NCBI GenBank assembly: GCA_958496175.1 | Contig: OY292279.1 | Span: forward strand, 12,648,001-12,712,000 | Source of the DNA: Sisyra terminalis | Taxonomy: Eukaryota; Arthropoda; Insecta; Neuroptera; Sisyridae | Direction of reading: 5' to 3' | Length of the DNA: 64,000 nucleotides | Part shown: positions 12,934-26,000 of the stretch, piece by piece | Layout: each line of letters opens with the position of its first letter | How positions within the stretch are numbered: position 1 is the first letter of the stretch | Notes under the pieces: model-generated | Seen by the model: the letters and a program-made list of their open reading frames with translations, nothing else | Told to the model about the DNA's origin: nothing | Databases searched by the model: none | Position numbers and translations under genes: made by a program

Positions 12934-13094
12934 AGGGATGCAAACGATGCATTGATTTTTTTATATATCGATAAATCGTTCAGAAGCATCGATGTTTAAC
13001 GTAGATGTCGGAATCCAAGATATCAATGATACTTCTTTCTTCATGGGCGATGCTTTATGAGCGATATTTTATCATAGTATCATTTTCCATCCCT
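12934..13094. mobile_element. Small ATCGAT-rich MITE, hAT-like
   Basis: It begins AGGGATGCAAACGATGC and ends ...CATTTTCCATCCCT; the ends are inverted (AGGGATG/CATCCCT) with further imperfect pairing inward. The interior is dominated by ATCGAT and related steps. The size (about 160 bp) and the RGGGATG ends recall small non-autonomous hAT relatives. No exact target duplication is visible, since the right flank runs into a family A foldback 20 bases later. Confidence 0.4.
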
Positions 13095-13110
13095 TTTTAT
13101 GATATAACAT

Positions 13111-13238
13111 ACAGCATAAGAAGACAATTCAGGTTATTTAAGATCGGTGTTTTATTTAATATTTAATAAAAAAACTGATCTTAAATAACCTTGATTGTCT
13201 TCTTATTTAATAAAAGCTGAGATCTGAATTTTATCATC
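13111..13238. repeat. Family A foldback lacking the ribozyme core
   Basis: The left arm AAGAAGACAATTCAGG... and the right arm ...TGATTGTCTTCTTATTTAA are inverted and meet across only a few A and T bases. The right side keeps the terminal AAAGCTGAGATCTGAATTTT of family A. The central hammerhead-like cores are absent, so this looks like an internal-deletion derivative. Confidence 0.65.
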
Positions 13239-15085
13239 TAAAACAAACGGCTACATACATAAAAAGATACTCTCCTTAGTCATAAAGTTAAGTTTGTAAA
13301 TTTCTCCAGTTTGTAAACTAACGGTAGGCTAGATTAGGTTAAATAGTAATCCAACAACATTAGATTATAAACTGGTAAATTTATAATTTTGCGGTATTGT
13401 ATATTATTATTTAGAATTATTTTATACATTCAATTGATGGGAAAAAATATCGAAAAAAAATCGATATATTGTTCATAAACTTCGATGTTTTTAACATCAT
13501 TGTTTCATTTGTAAAAATATCGATTTTCCAAGATCGATGTTTTTTATCAAAAACAACTTCAACCCCATTTTCTTCGAAAATTTCTTGAGTAAAATTAAAT
13601 GTTTTTTAGTTTATGAATAAATCTTTAATTTTATTCCAAATCACGCTTTATGCGAAGACAATAAAATCCGAAAAAGCTAAGACAAAATCTTAAGAAGCTG
13701 AAAGTATTTCTAACGTTCAAAAGATAAAAAAAAATCATTTTGTCTTATCACCCAAATCACGAATGCAAATTTTTATATAAAACAAGAATACTTAAATTAA
13801 ATTTCCGTTTATTCAAGTATTAGTACCAATAAAGCGCTTTATGAAGCCAATTTTTAACTGTTCAAAGTTGATCCCTCTGCGAATTAATTATGAAGAATTA
13901 AAAGTAATTAAATTTATCATAACGATCGCAATTTTCCGTAGTTACGCCTGTGCGTCTTGATGATTTAAACCGAAAATAACATAAAATTAATTTGTTCGTA
14001 TTAAAAGCAAAGCAAAACGTCTGTCGAAAAATTTAGCCAAGATGGAAATTACGCGATAACCGTATTTAATTCACCGTATGGTCGCATGAATACGGCCTGT
14101 TGTTGAAAAGAAAATTCTCTGATTACAGTACCATGATAAAACGGTTTGTGTGTCGCCACTTTATCTTGTACACAAACACCGCACAAATTGATGAAACGCG
14201 AAAACAAGAAAGGAAAAATGATAATGGCGAGTCGTTGTGTCATTTATAAAATTTTCTCATTTTCCCATCCACATTTATGCCGTTGCTTTCGGTAATTACT
14301 CGCGTGAATTTTTTATCGCGCCAACATATCTTGCTTCCTTCCCATTTCCCAAAAAAATGTCTCGTGGATTTTATTGAAGGAAATGTCATCGTAAGTTGAC
14401 GACGATGAAGTTGATAATAAACAGGCAATATTGGACCGCTTGCGTACCATGGGATAGCAATTTTGCTGATACATGTCGTCATTGGACGGGAATAGAGGAA
14501 ACCGGGTGGTTGATATGGGTCGGGGGATAGGATCGTATTTTACTCGGCCGATGTTATATTGAACGTTCTATCAACATCGAATAGGGGATCGAGAGTATTC
14601 ATCGACTTGAGGCTTTCCTTCGGGAACTCGAGCAATTACTAGGGGAAATGATTATTCTCTTGGCGATTTAATGAAAACCCAAAGTAAAGCAATCATTTCT
14701 CCGTACCAGCATGTGTTTTTTACCGTACTTATTTTCAAATCTGGAAAAAAGAAAGATTGCATCTGACATTACAAAAATGATTGGAAGAAAAAAGGAAGAG
14801 ATCAGTTTTATATACACAAATAATCCTAATGAAGTTTTTCTTACGTTTCCATTGAGCGAAACAAAAACCTCTTATGTCTTCCGACAACTTTCGATTATCT
14901 CGATAAAAAATTAATTTCCTCTCGTTCAAAATCATACCAATTAAAAGTTATCAAGTCGTACATTCTTCAATCGATATTTCTATTTAATCACCAGTTTATT
15001 CATTCAAATTTTGTGAAACTAAATAGAACAATAGATAACAGTTTTTGTAAATGCAATAAGACTTTAATTATTTCATTCTTCTGTT
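13239..15085. other. Non-coding stretch
   Basis: At 13440-13545 there is a second ATCGAT-rich patch like the MITE at 12934. From 14040 to 14650 GC content is higher, with short minus-strand open frames (14049-14243, 14240-14482) that show no known motif. Nothing else is recognised. Confidence 0.5.
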
Positions 15086-15171
15086 GAGGTACAAACGATT
15101 TTTTAAGGATACTTCCAGGTGCTGGTCTCTAGTTGATGGTACCAGTTGAAGTTTTGTTTGTACCTCAATAG
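15086..15171. repeat. Hairpin at the left edge of the 15.2-16.4 kb array
   Basis: GAGGTACAAAC and GTTTGTACCTC form a perfect 11-bp inverted repeat around a 60-base loop. The loop (TGGTCTCTAGTTGATGGTACC) is an inverted copy of the spacer part of the neighbouring tandem units (GGTACCTTCAACTAGAGAAC at 15554). Confidence 0.6.
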
Positions 15172-15221
15172 GAAAGAAAATGGATTTTTCCAACTATTTC
15201 TGGTTTTTTTTGGAATATTTT

Positions 15222-16390
15222 CTAAATCCAACTGTGGTACAACCTACGTACACTATATTACTGAGAATTAAACCGAAAAAAAAATAGTTATAACTAAATC
15301 TTAACGGTAATTATGATGAATTTTGAAAATGTAATGATTTTGAAATTTCAACAATGAAGTCTAATTACGCATACAAAAACCATCATTATTATCATTTGGA
15401 TTGTGTTAGAAGCAAAACTTTTTCGGTACAATCCTTAATGACGCAGTACCTAAGTTGTATCACTGATGAATATGGAAAATCTCTTAAGAAAACCCAGTAA
15501 TTATCGGAAAAATGCATTTTATTTACGATTGAAATAAAATCAAATAAATTTCCGGTACCTTCAACTAGAGAACAGCGACCGGAAGACTCCGTAAAAAAAT
15601 CGTTTTTACGTCAACAGAACCAAATTAACTGCCATCTTCTAAATCCAATTGTGGTACGGTTGAATTAGGTACTCGGTAGTATGTCATTGAGGATTAAATC
15701 GAAAATAAATTGTTATAACTAAATCTTAGCGGCAATTATGATGATTATTGAATTTGTAATGATTTTGAAATTTTAACAATGAAATCTAAGTACGCATTCT
15801 AAACCCATCATAATTACCGTAGGGATTGAGTTAGAAGCAAAATTTTTCCGGTACAATCCTCAGCGACGCAGTACCTTGGTTGTATCACTGCTGGATTTGG
15901 AAAACCTCTTAGGAAACCCAGATATTATCGGAAAAATGAATTTTATTTACGATTGAAATAAAATCAAAAAAAAAATCCGGTATCATCAACTGGAGAACAG
16001 CATCCGAATAAATTCGTAAAAAAAATCGTTTTTACATCAACAGAACCAAATTTACGGCCATTTTCTAAATCCAACTGTGGTATAGTTGGATTGGGTGCTA
16101 GGTGATATGTCAATGAGGATTAAATCGAAAATAAATGGTTATAACTAAATCTTAACGGTAATTTTGATGATTATTGAATTTATAATATTGAAATTCTAAC
16201 AATGAAGTCTAATTACGCATCCTAATACCATCATAATTACCGTTGGGATTGAGTTAGAAGCAAAATTTTTCCAAAACAATCCTTAACGATGTAGTACCTA
16301 GGTTGTACCACTGCTGTATTTGGAAAATCTCTTAAGGAAAACCCGTAATTATTGAAAAACATTTTTTTTTTCGATTGAAGTATAATCAAA
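15222..16390. repeat. Tandem array of three foldback units, period 417-426 bp
   Basis: Units start with CTAAATCCAACTGTGGTA or close variants at 15222, 15639 and 16065. Within each unit the first 110 bases or so are inverted in the part that follows: in unit 2 ACTAAATCTTAGCGGTAATT pairs with AATTACCGTAGGGATTGAGT, and the unit start pairs with a segment ending in GGATTTGG. Each unit is therefore a long hairpin plus a spacer. The third unit is decayed at its right end. No coding capacity. Confidence 0.75.
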
Positions 16391-19300
16391 AATTCAATGG
16401 AGGGTTATCGATATTTAGAAATTTAATAACTTTTTTTCGATTCAATCAAGTACAAATAAAGGTCAATTTAAAAATATATTTAAAATTTTATTTTATAAGG
16501 GTCGGGTACTTACTTAACAAAACTAACAAGCTGGTCCCCACTACTTTACAAGCTTTTCCATATAAATGATTTAATTGGGAAGACCTCAGCACTTCTTTTA
16601 TCATTTGGAAGCTTTAAATAAATTGCTTTAACTTTTGGAGACTTATTTAAAAATTATTTTAAAATTTACTACCGTATTCCTTATTGCTAGTTTTTATTAC
16701 TTTTTTACTATCCATTTTTTTTTTGTGGTTATCTAATTTGATATAGAACAATTACAACACAATCATAAGTATTTATTTACAAACATAAAAGAATAAGACA
16801 TATTGTCTCAGCAAACGGAAACCAGAAATAATATTCGGGATTTTTAAAAATTGCCATCTATTTTTCCCAATTCAAACAAAAAACTACAATATATGATAAA
16901 ATCTAATCTTTATCCTAGATCAGGATCTACAGACACTGCTTGGATGGTATATGCAAGGTACATTGTACTCAAAAATGAATTGTAAGCAAAAGTGTTAATA
17001 TGCTTTTTATAAAAGCAATATATTTTACTTTATTTATCTATTTCTAAGTATATATTTTAAGTTACAATGCAAACCCTGATTCCTTACGATATGGGCCAGA
17101 AGAAAACGGGAAGTAGTTAAAGCTAAGTTAAACTTAGGACCACACAGGTCTAATTCCTATAATTAATTTAACCAAAAAAAAAATATAAATTTGCCAAATT
17201 CGAGTACTATTAATTTTTCTTTTCTAAAAATGGTATTTTTTTTTATCCTTTCGACAACAATAAGAAGGAAGTAGCATATATTCTTTTTTTCTGAATAGCA
17301 TAACAAACCGAAAAATTTCCCCTTTGAAAAGTTAATCATTATTCTAATTGCTCTTTGTCCAGACATACAAATACATTATGTATAATATCAGCAAAGAATC
17401 CTCCCACATTGTGTTTTGACAAATTTGATTCGAGTAGTACCAAACAAAAGCGATGAGAAACCTTCTTTGATATTTATATAAAAACGGGAGTGTGTTCGAC
17501 TAAAATTGCTAACCCTTTCCACGTCTAAAAGGATAATCAAAAGAAAGGACACAGTTGTATTGTTCTTTTACTCATTCCCTCTATTTGATGAATGCAATCC
17601 ATGTTTTCAATCACATGTTTGGTCTGTTGATTTTCGCCATGAATAGGTACTGATGTTGCTGGTGATAATATCCCGTTTTGTAAAGGGGTATGGTATGAAT
17701 CCCTCGATACCTGTGTGTAGACATGGCTCAAAAGCTTTCCCGATAAACAGGTTCGATAATAAACCGTATTAGTGTAAATTGCTAAACTATTACTAAGCCT
17801 TCATCATACCAAATCAATAATTAAACCGGAAAATTAGGCCTCAGCCTCGAGAAACAAACGTATTGCAAATATTCAATACACTCAACTCCTTCCATGCTCT
17901 GTTTAATTTCCTCATTTTCTCGGAACCTTTCGCATTCGTATTGTTATCATTGGTTAGATTGAGCCCTACGCGTTAAAGTCGCAGTTATTTTTCTAGTAAA
18001 TATTGATTTATTTCTTGTTTATTGAAAAATAAATGCTTTTTTTTGTGATGAAAATACCACCAAACGTCCGCTTCAAAATGAAAAATCTTCAAGGAAAAGC
18101 GACACAAGACGGGGTTCAATTGGTCGGCTCAATGTGAAATGTTCAGCGGATATTGCATTCGAAGGCCCTACGGCCTGCAAATATCTCCCTCAATATATTC
18201 ATAAATTTTAAATGCTTTTTTTAAGGATTTCACAACAAATTATAGCCCTTTGCATTTCTTCTCTTTTATTCTATTTGTCTTAACATCATTTTCTTTTTAA
18301 CTTCAAGCGTTTTTTCATCCTGCAAGTATAATTTATATTTAAGGATTATTATCACAGAATATAAAGCAACTTTAAACAAGCTTACAGAAAAGTCCTTAAC
18401 TAATCAACCAAAAGCTTTTTTGGGTTCTTCAAAGTATCATCTTTGTCAGTATTTACTTCTTTACTTTAAATTAAAATTAAATCAAATTATTTCCTGTCAA
18501 TATTGAAACACTACACAAGAAATGGATTTAGGTACAAAAACGGAAGTGAAACAATACTTTCTAATGGTAAAAGAAAAGGACGGATATTCCCGAGATGAAA
18601 AGCTCGAGTTGCTATCAGGAAAATTCAAACTTTTTTCACGTGTTGAAATATTCTGTAAACTTTTCTTTTAGTGCGTTAAAGTGGAAAGATACCCCCATCA
18701 TATTTATTTACCATCTATGTAAACACAAAGACTGTGTTATAAAAGCTTTACGTCCGTCTTATCTATTTCTAACACTCAGCAGTTGATTGATGAAGAAGAG
18801 TGTGCCAACATGTGCCATCATACGGCTAAAATTACTATTTATATCAAATTTGTGAAGTTTAAAAAAGGGATGTAGATATTAAGAAGTGCATGGAAGTAAA
18901 AGTAATATGGTGAATTGATATTTACTATAATGGTTTGGGCATTGAAAATTCGAAGGTTGGTTCTTTTTAAAGAACAATAATTATACAATGTACAAAAATT
19001 TATGATCACTATGCATAACAATAAGTAATGTTGAACTAGTGATAAAATCATTAACAAAAAAAAAAAAAAAAAAAATATATGACTAAAATTACATTTCAGG
19101 AGTAAAATTATTCTAGATTGAAAAAAATTGATGACAACAAAACAAAAAGCATTGTGTTATATTTATTAAAATGAAAACAAACGGGAAATATTTATTAATA
19201 TAATATAGAAAAATTGTTGCATAAATGTAATAAGTAAAATGCATTCATCTATAATCCATTTCTAATACACTACATTCATTACCGGAAGGATTCCAGAAAT

Positions 19301-19398
19301 TTTTTCTTCAAGAAAGGAAATGCTTGCTTTGTAATCGAAATAAATATTATATTGTGCTACAAAAGGAATATGGTAATATATTTTTAATATATATAATT
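16391..19398. other. Long AT-rich non-coding stretch
   Basis: No gene is supported. It contains a pure A run of 21 at 19055-19075 and a few short open frames without family motifs (16375-16569, 17537-17731 on -, 18595-18786). Confidence 0.55.
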
Positions 19399-20035
19399 CT
19401 TCTGAACGTGGGTACAGGGCTGAACTACCCCCAAACCGCTGGACGTATTCTGCTGAAATTTTCTATATATATTTAAGGGGGATCCTGAATGGTTTGCACT
19501 CACAATTGAACCATATAAATAAAAAAAGGTGAAAAATGGTGAAAAAATTTGTTTACCAACAACGAAATATTTTTTTGAAACAAATATTTTTTTACTCTAA
19601 CAAAAATTATCATCATTGGACTCCTTATTAGCGCAGTGGTCAACGTATTCACTATGCATATAAAAAGCATGGTAAAATTATCATTCATATACCCTAAAAA
19701 GTTGCTTGAAAAAAAATATTACCAAAAATATTAAAAATAATGAAACCAATAGAAAAAATCTATAAATAATTTATCTTATTAAAGTGATAAATATTGCTAT
19801 CTACAATCGTGCAGTGATTTTCAGAGAAATAGCAATTTTTCTCAAAACTTAATTGAAAAATATTTATCTTGAAGGTAAGCTATATTAGGTACAGCAAGAG
19901 ATGCTGTGGGTTCCTAAGGGGGGTTTTTTTTTATGTTTTAATAATATAATTTTAGACTCAACTTATTTATTTACAGCAGCTATAACATAAATGGATAAAT
20001 GGCAGGACAACGTCTGCCGGATTCTGCTTGCTAGT
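19399..20035 (+). mobile_element. Helitron-like non-autonomous element
   Basis: The 3' end shows a hairpin GGCAG...CTGCC (20001-20018) followed after 12 bases by CTAGT (20031-20035), the standard Helitron terminus. The left part has the AATTCTTCTGAACG...CGCTGGACGTATT wording typical of the 5' region of insect Helitrons. The exact 5' TC is uncertain (taken near 19399). No Rep/helicase gene is present. Confidence 0.6.
19622..19690 (+). other. tRNA-like segment inside the Helitron-like element
   Basis: TTAGCGCAGTGGTCAACG resembles a tRNA D-arm with A-box. It is followed by an arm that could be an anticodon hairpin (ATGCATATAAAAAGCAT). A good B-box (GGTTCGAATCC type) is missing and the acceptor ends do not pair, so this is at most a decayed tRNA or SINE head. 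Confidence 0.25.
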
Positions 20036-20536
20036 AAAAAATATAATTTTTTCAAAAATCAAGTAAGAACTTTATCGGTATTAAGTCTTCTATATTAATT
20101 ATAAACGTCGACATGTCATTGATGAATTTGTCAATTTAATATAAGATTTAATGATCATATAAACTTTAGATAACTTCTTTGTATAACTAGGGATATAGAA
20201 GATGGATTTTTTCTTCAAATATTTATAATTCTAGAGAATTACTGATTTATTTGCTGCAGCAACCAAAGTTTAACAATGAAGGGAATTTCACGAAAATCTA
20301 TAGAACAAATATTCCTTTTCATGAAAAAAATAGTACTAACCTTTCTAACCCTTTGTACAACCCAAGTAAAAGAGGAAGAAGACGGGATGAAATTTTGTAC
20401 TGTTTCAAAAGAAATGAACTGTAAACGTTTTTTGAATCTTACTTGGTATAAACAACGCTGCTAGGAACCATTTAATCCTTCGAGAGACTAAATTTACCGA
20501 TAAACTGGTTGTGTTCATAATTTATATAATTTTTTT

Positions 20537-20720
20537 TATTTTTAGTAGGATAGTGGACATGAAAAGATGTAGATCCATGTACTAATTATTAGTTTAGCGA
20601 CACGTTTCGATCTTTTATTAGATCTTCATCAGGCTTCTAAAACCATACAAACACATGTATTATAGAATCCTTCAAGTGGATCTACATCCTTTCATGTCCA
20701 CTATCCTACTAAAAATAAAT
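20537..20720. repeat. Foldback repeat with one hammerhead-like core, third family
   Basis: Inverted arms of about 40 bases: TAGTAGGATAGTGGACATG (from 20543) pairs with CATGTCCACTATCCTACTA (from 20693). Inside is a single core on the minus strand. The arms share nothing with families A or B, so the same ribozyme-like module sits in an unrelated repeat. Confidence 0.7.
20595..20639 (-). ncRNA. Hammerhead-ribozyme-like core, best cleavage context
   Basis: On the minus strand: AGC, CTGATGA, extra A, stem II GATCT/AGATC with a six-base loop, GAAACGTGTC, GCT. Stem I AGC/GCU pairs 3 bp. Stem III can form A-U and C-G (ACGUGU) across two bases. GUC, the preferred hammerhead triplet, is at the expected cleavage point. 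All conserved core bases are intact apart from the extra A shared with the other families. Confidence 0.6.
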
Positions 20721-22585
20721 AAATAAAAAAACTAAATTTACCGTTTGGCAAAAAATACAATTTTCTTTGTCAATCTTTTGAGATAAATTAGCCAACTCTT
20801 ACGACGCGAAGAGGATGGATCATGTTTGCATTGTCCAAATTATTATTTTAAGGACCATTGGAGTCCTTTTATTTGTTACTTCCTCGCGTATCTTCCATCT
20901 AGCGATTAAATCTAAAAGAATAAAGAGGTTATCTTTAGAGCAGCGACTGCCTTCCCGTTAAAAATACATTAAAAAAGTTCTTCAGGTGGTAGCAACAAAA
21001 AATATACTTCTACGTTAAAACGATTTTAATTTGATTGTTGAATGTCGAATTTATTTTTTTGTGGTGGTAACTATCGTCACTTGAGTTGGAATGGACGAGG
21101 AGATGTTGTCTCTTCAGGTTGCCTATTCTCCTTTTTACAGTGCTGTAAAAATTATCAATTATTCAAACAAATCTGTTCCAGTAGGACCTGGTGAATACTT
21201 AAGAACTCCTTTTTTAGAAACATAGCCAGAAAGAGGAAAAATTTCGACCTCACATTTAACCAACCAAATGCCAGTTGCCTCGTTAAAAGTCAATCCTCAT
21301 ATAATTCGTTTAAGTCAATCCTCCTTTAAGTCCTTTAAGTCAATCCTACGGTGTATTATTTTAAGCATAGGAAACTTTTAATAATAAACCGCCAAAAATT
21401 CAGTAAAATGCGTTGAAAACTTCATCACCTCTACAGCGTTTAGAATTCAATACTGTCGGCTTAAATTACTTTATTTTTGTTAACAAAAGTATACTTTTTC
21501 TTAATAATTTAAATTTGAAGATAAATGAAGAAAATCGCAATATTTAGTATCAACCTGGTAGAAGAGGAACAATTTTAAATTTTTGTTAGCTTTTCAAATC
21601 GTTTACTGAACGTATTTGAATAACTAGACCGAGTAAACTCCCATAAAACAAATATTTCTCCAAAGAAACCCTCTTTAAATTTATCAAGCATTTGAGAAAA
21701 CATTTAGACGTCATTTAACATTTTCGAAAAATTATGACTCATATCCTTTCAAAGCCCCTGCTCTGCATTCAAATGCATTTCCGATGTCTTCCTCGGTTGA
21801 AAACCCCCGAAACTGACAAATGTCGTCGAATTTATCTACTCAACATTATGAAGATTGATGTCCCTGTCATATATTTAAGTGTAAATATTATAAAAACATT
21901 GAGGGGATGAAACAATTCGTTGTTATACATGACTAATAGAAAAATAGCGTGGAGGGTAGGATGAGGAACGTTCCCGCAAAACACATACGAGGGACTAGTG
22001 AGAATTAAACGAGTGCTACAACTAAAGAAGGGTAATTAGCGTGGATAGGTTAGGGATAATTTTTATTCCCTATGATTTCATTTTTGGATGGGGGGATGCA
22101 CAACGTTAGGCTGAACGAGAACACGATACATTCCTTGAATATGCATCGGTGCGTTTTAGGGTTGGAAAAATGGTGAACTTGATACTTAATTGTAGCGGAA
22201 AAAAATGTGAAATTTTTCAAATATAAACACATGAAATATACCAATTATATGCGGTTTATCCTCCCTTATATTAATTATTTTTTTACGTTTGAAAAAAGAA
22301 GATTTTTCGATTATTTCACGTCAACACATGCCACATGCCAATTTGATTTTCATACGTGAATTAATAAAAATATTTATCAGATCAAAGCGGATATAACTAA
22401 TAAAAATAATCTCCATTTCCAATGAAAAATATTTTACAAATATTTGCTTAAGTTAGAAACAAGTATAAATTGCTATTTACATTTAATCAAGCTCAAATAA
22501 AGTACTATGTGATCTCATAAATTTAAAATTTATAAAATATCTTCATATTGGTATTTATTTAACTAAAGGGAAAACTACTATTCAA
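20721..22585. other. AT-rich non-coding stretch
   Basis: No gene recognised. There is a small local duplication around 21296-21345 (AAGTCAATCCT repeated three times). Confidence 0.55.
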
Positions 22586-23005
22586 TTATGACCTCTTCCA
22601 TACAATTATTACATTTTTTACCTGACCAATTGCTGGTAAAAGAACTTTGAAAATTAGCGAGCGATTCAAAGAACACGATTTTTCTTTAGTCCTACTAAAA
22701 ATGGTAGGACTTTCCACGCCACCAACCCTTGTTTGATTACTATTATGCATTATGTAGCGCCAAGTACAGGATGTGAGCCTATGAATAATGTTTGGGATTC
22801 TTGCCAAGTAAAGACATCAGCCCTTTTGTTGACTCCAAAATCCCTATGACCCGGCAATTATCCCAAAAGGACCTTGTTTTTGGTAGCCAAGTTTTCAAAG
22901 AATTCTTTGCACTCCTAGACCTGTTAAAAGATGATCTATAGATTTTTTTTTGCTATAAATATAGCCTGACTATCGGTGCATATGCGGATCGTGCTGTTTT
23001 CTTCC
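22586..23005 (-). pseudogene. Non-LTR retrotransposon RNase H domain relic
   Basis: Read on the minus strand from 22995: STIRICTDSQAIFIA matches the TDSQ motif of RNase H in I-, R1- or Jockey-related LINEs with an RNH domain. Then ECKEFFENLATKNKVLLG and LPGHRDFGVNKRADVF match the conserved W-ec...L...VtLiWVPGHsGv.GNe.AD.la pattern. A frameshift separates the two blocks, and a stop sits where the Trp before PGH is expected. The tail with SHPVLG continues towards 22586 in changed frames. It is an old, dead copy; the RT part is not visible upstream. Confidence 0.7.
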
Positions 23006-26000
23006 AATTTTACAATTTTACTTGTTAATCAATTATTGCATCATTTTTCAATGTTAAGTAAAGTGAACGATTAAAGATACAAATAATCTTGGTATCGAAC
23101 CGCGATTGATCCCAAATTGATCAAAATTTTCAATCGATTATGATTCCAATATTTTTATAGAGTTTTACAGCTGCATTTATGTACTACTAGCTTAAACCGC
23201 TACCCCTTGCGATCTTCTACATCCTATTCAGAAGTAAGTTGCCAAATACTTGTCTAAAAATTTCAATAAAATCATCAAGTAATGTTCCACGTAATATATC
23301 TTCATTATTTTTAGTTTTATGTAAAAAAAATTATCAACAATTGTTTACATCAACTAAAAGCAAATTTTTAAAGCCCAAGCATTGCAAACCCTTGATTTGA
23401 TATTAGTATCAATTGCTAAAGAAAAAATTATACATAATCCAGGTAAAGGTTTACAGTTTACAGTTTATGTTTATCTTCCTGTAGCCTAAAGCATTTCTCG
23501 TTAATGATATAATGTTATAAATTGTCCCTGGGGAAAAAGGACAGTAAGCAGAAGTTCAAATCCTACTTTACAATTTTAAGCAATATACCAGGAAATTGAT
23601 GTTTTTCAATTAACTAATTAAATTCAAAGTCAACTCATGCTTCAAAGTCTCTCATATTGAAACTTCTTAAAAAGGTTATAATTCTGGGTAACAAATTGTT
23701 CTTTTATTTTGACAATTAGAAGTTACTACTTACTTTATTAATACAATTTTATTTTTACTCTAAATATTGCTCATATAAATTTTTGCACGTAAGAATTTAA
23801 ATGTAAGCATAAACAAGTAAAATTCCTGTAATAAAAATTTGTTCTTTGAGCGTAAAATACGACACAAATTAAAAATTTTATAAAATTATTGCTAATTAAA
23901 AATTGTGTTCCTTTCCTTGCATTTCATTCATAAATTTATTCAATAAAAATTTTCAGAAAAAAACTAAGGATAACAAGTACACATTTATATTGATTTTTCT
24001 CATACAATTTCTCGATACATTTAAAGTTATTGAGGATCACAACCTTAATTAGGTTAATATCATTCATCCCCTGCACAGTTGTTTTCATTTTTCAAATTTA
24101 TTTCACAAGAGAATTAGTCCAAACAAAAGCTTATTTTTTCATAATTTTTATTCGGAATGGTTTCGTGTAAGCCCCCCAAGAAATAGCTGTGGATTTTAAG
24201 CATTCGGATTAAGTTTTTGTGCTTGTACCATTTGGAAGATTAATAATATCCCGGCTATAAAAATAGGGGTCGCAAAATATGGAGACGACAAGCAAAATCT
24301 CTTGCTAAACAAATTACTGGTCACTTGCGGAATGAAAACGGACTTGAAATTCCACATCCTCCTATATTTCAAACGGGGTTGCTTCCCCTTTGTCTTGAAC
24401 GCATGTATGCGCGTAATCTGTGCAAGATTTACAAGGAACGGGATAATTTTTCTCTGGATGAAAACCCAACCAGACGGCTTACTTTTTTAACATTTGTATT
24501 TCATCTATTCAAAGCAATTTGTGCAATAAATTTTAATTAAAACCATTGTATAATAATTGAATCAATTTTTTATTTGAAATGTGAATAATTTTAATTACGA
24601 TTTTATAGACGAATGTTGGTTCGGCTTGATTTTTACGAACAACTCACTAATTTTACAACCCTTATTGCTGAAAACATTTTCATCAGTGAAATTTTTGTGA
24701 AAATTTAATTAATGTTTACATTTTAATCAAAAATCAATTATAAATATTGCAACACAAACGCACTGTTTCCCGTTACTAAAATGCAGACATTGTAAATAAC
24801 CGGAAAACAAAAAAGTTTTCCGGAAAATCTGAAATTACAGGTTGATATGGTGATTTTTTTGCCTGAATTCACAAAAAGTTTTTCTTTTCGCCCTAAAATC
24901 TTATCAAACTTTTAATGATGTTCTATGTTTATTTGTTATTCCATTTAAGTTATATAATTTAATTGAAAATTTTCCATGTTTTTTTCCTGAAAAATATATA
25001 ACATTTCATCATGTTTCATAGAAAAGTATACCTTAAATGCAATAATTGCTTAAAATATTTTTTTTAACAAGACATATATTTAAAAATAAAAAATATATTT
25101 ACCTTTATGTAACATACATATAAATTAAAAATTTGTATAATTTATTTTTTTCTCTCAAAACCTTTTTTTAATTAGTCTCTTAAAATGGCTTTAAGGGTGG
25201 TGTGGATGAAGGTTTGGCATAATGAAAGTCTTTCACATTACTTTGACCTATTTATTTTAGTAATAAGAATTGGACACTTCTAAAGTCGACGCAATTTGAT
25301 GTTATATTAAACTTTGTAATTCCCTTGACAAATTTTCATGCTTTATGTTTTTAGGGTTGGCCTATATAAATTTTCAACTTGAAAGATGGCTAATGTAATA
25401 CGTGCAAGTGAAATTATTCAAAGATAATATTTTTCCCTAATACTTATTCAAAGTGTATACCCCTGACTGTTATTGGTAGCAAAAGAGAAATGGCAAAACA
25501 ACTTAATTAGATTTATAACTAATAGAATAGAAATATAGATTCATAATAGAGACTAGTAGTTACCCGTTGTATTCGCAACTAAAGGTTTTATCTCAATAAA
25601 ATGTTTAATATGAGAAAATATAGAGTTAATCAACAATCGAAATTTTATATTTAATAATCAAAGTGTTGTTAAAATAAAAAAAGTTTATCTAAAATTATAT
25701 TAAGAAATAAAATATAGGCGTTTTTTTATATCATTTTAATAACAACATTTTAAATAACATCATTTCACTTAATTAGTATGAAAGTTTAATACTTATGTAG
25801 TACCTATACCAAATAGGCGATTTTAAATTTTGGTTCGTTTTTCAACAATCAAAATTTTTAAAATCTATTTTTTTATGGACTAATGGTTGTGATCTGGAGT
25901 AATTATATATTTGGCTGAAAAGAATTAAGGTAGCAATTTTTTGCCATATAATTTCACTGTCAATTCAAATATAAAATCTTCGATACTAACTTTTTTTCGG

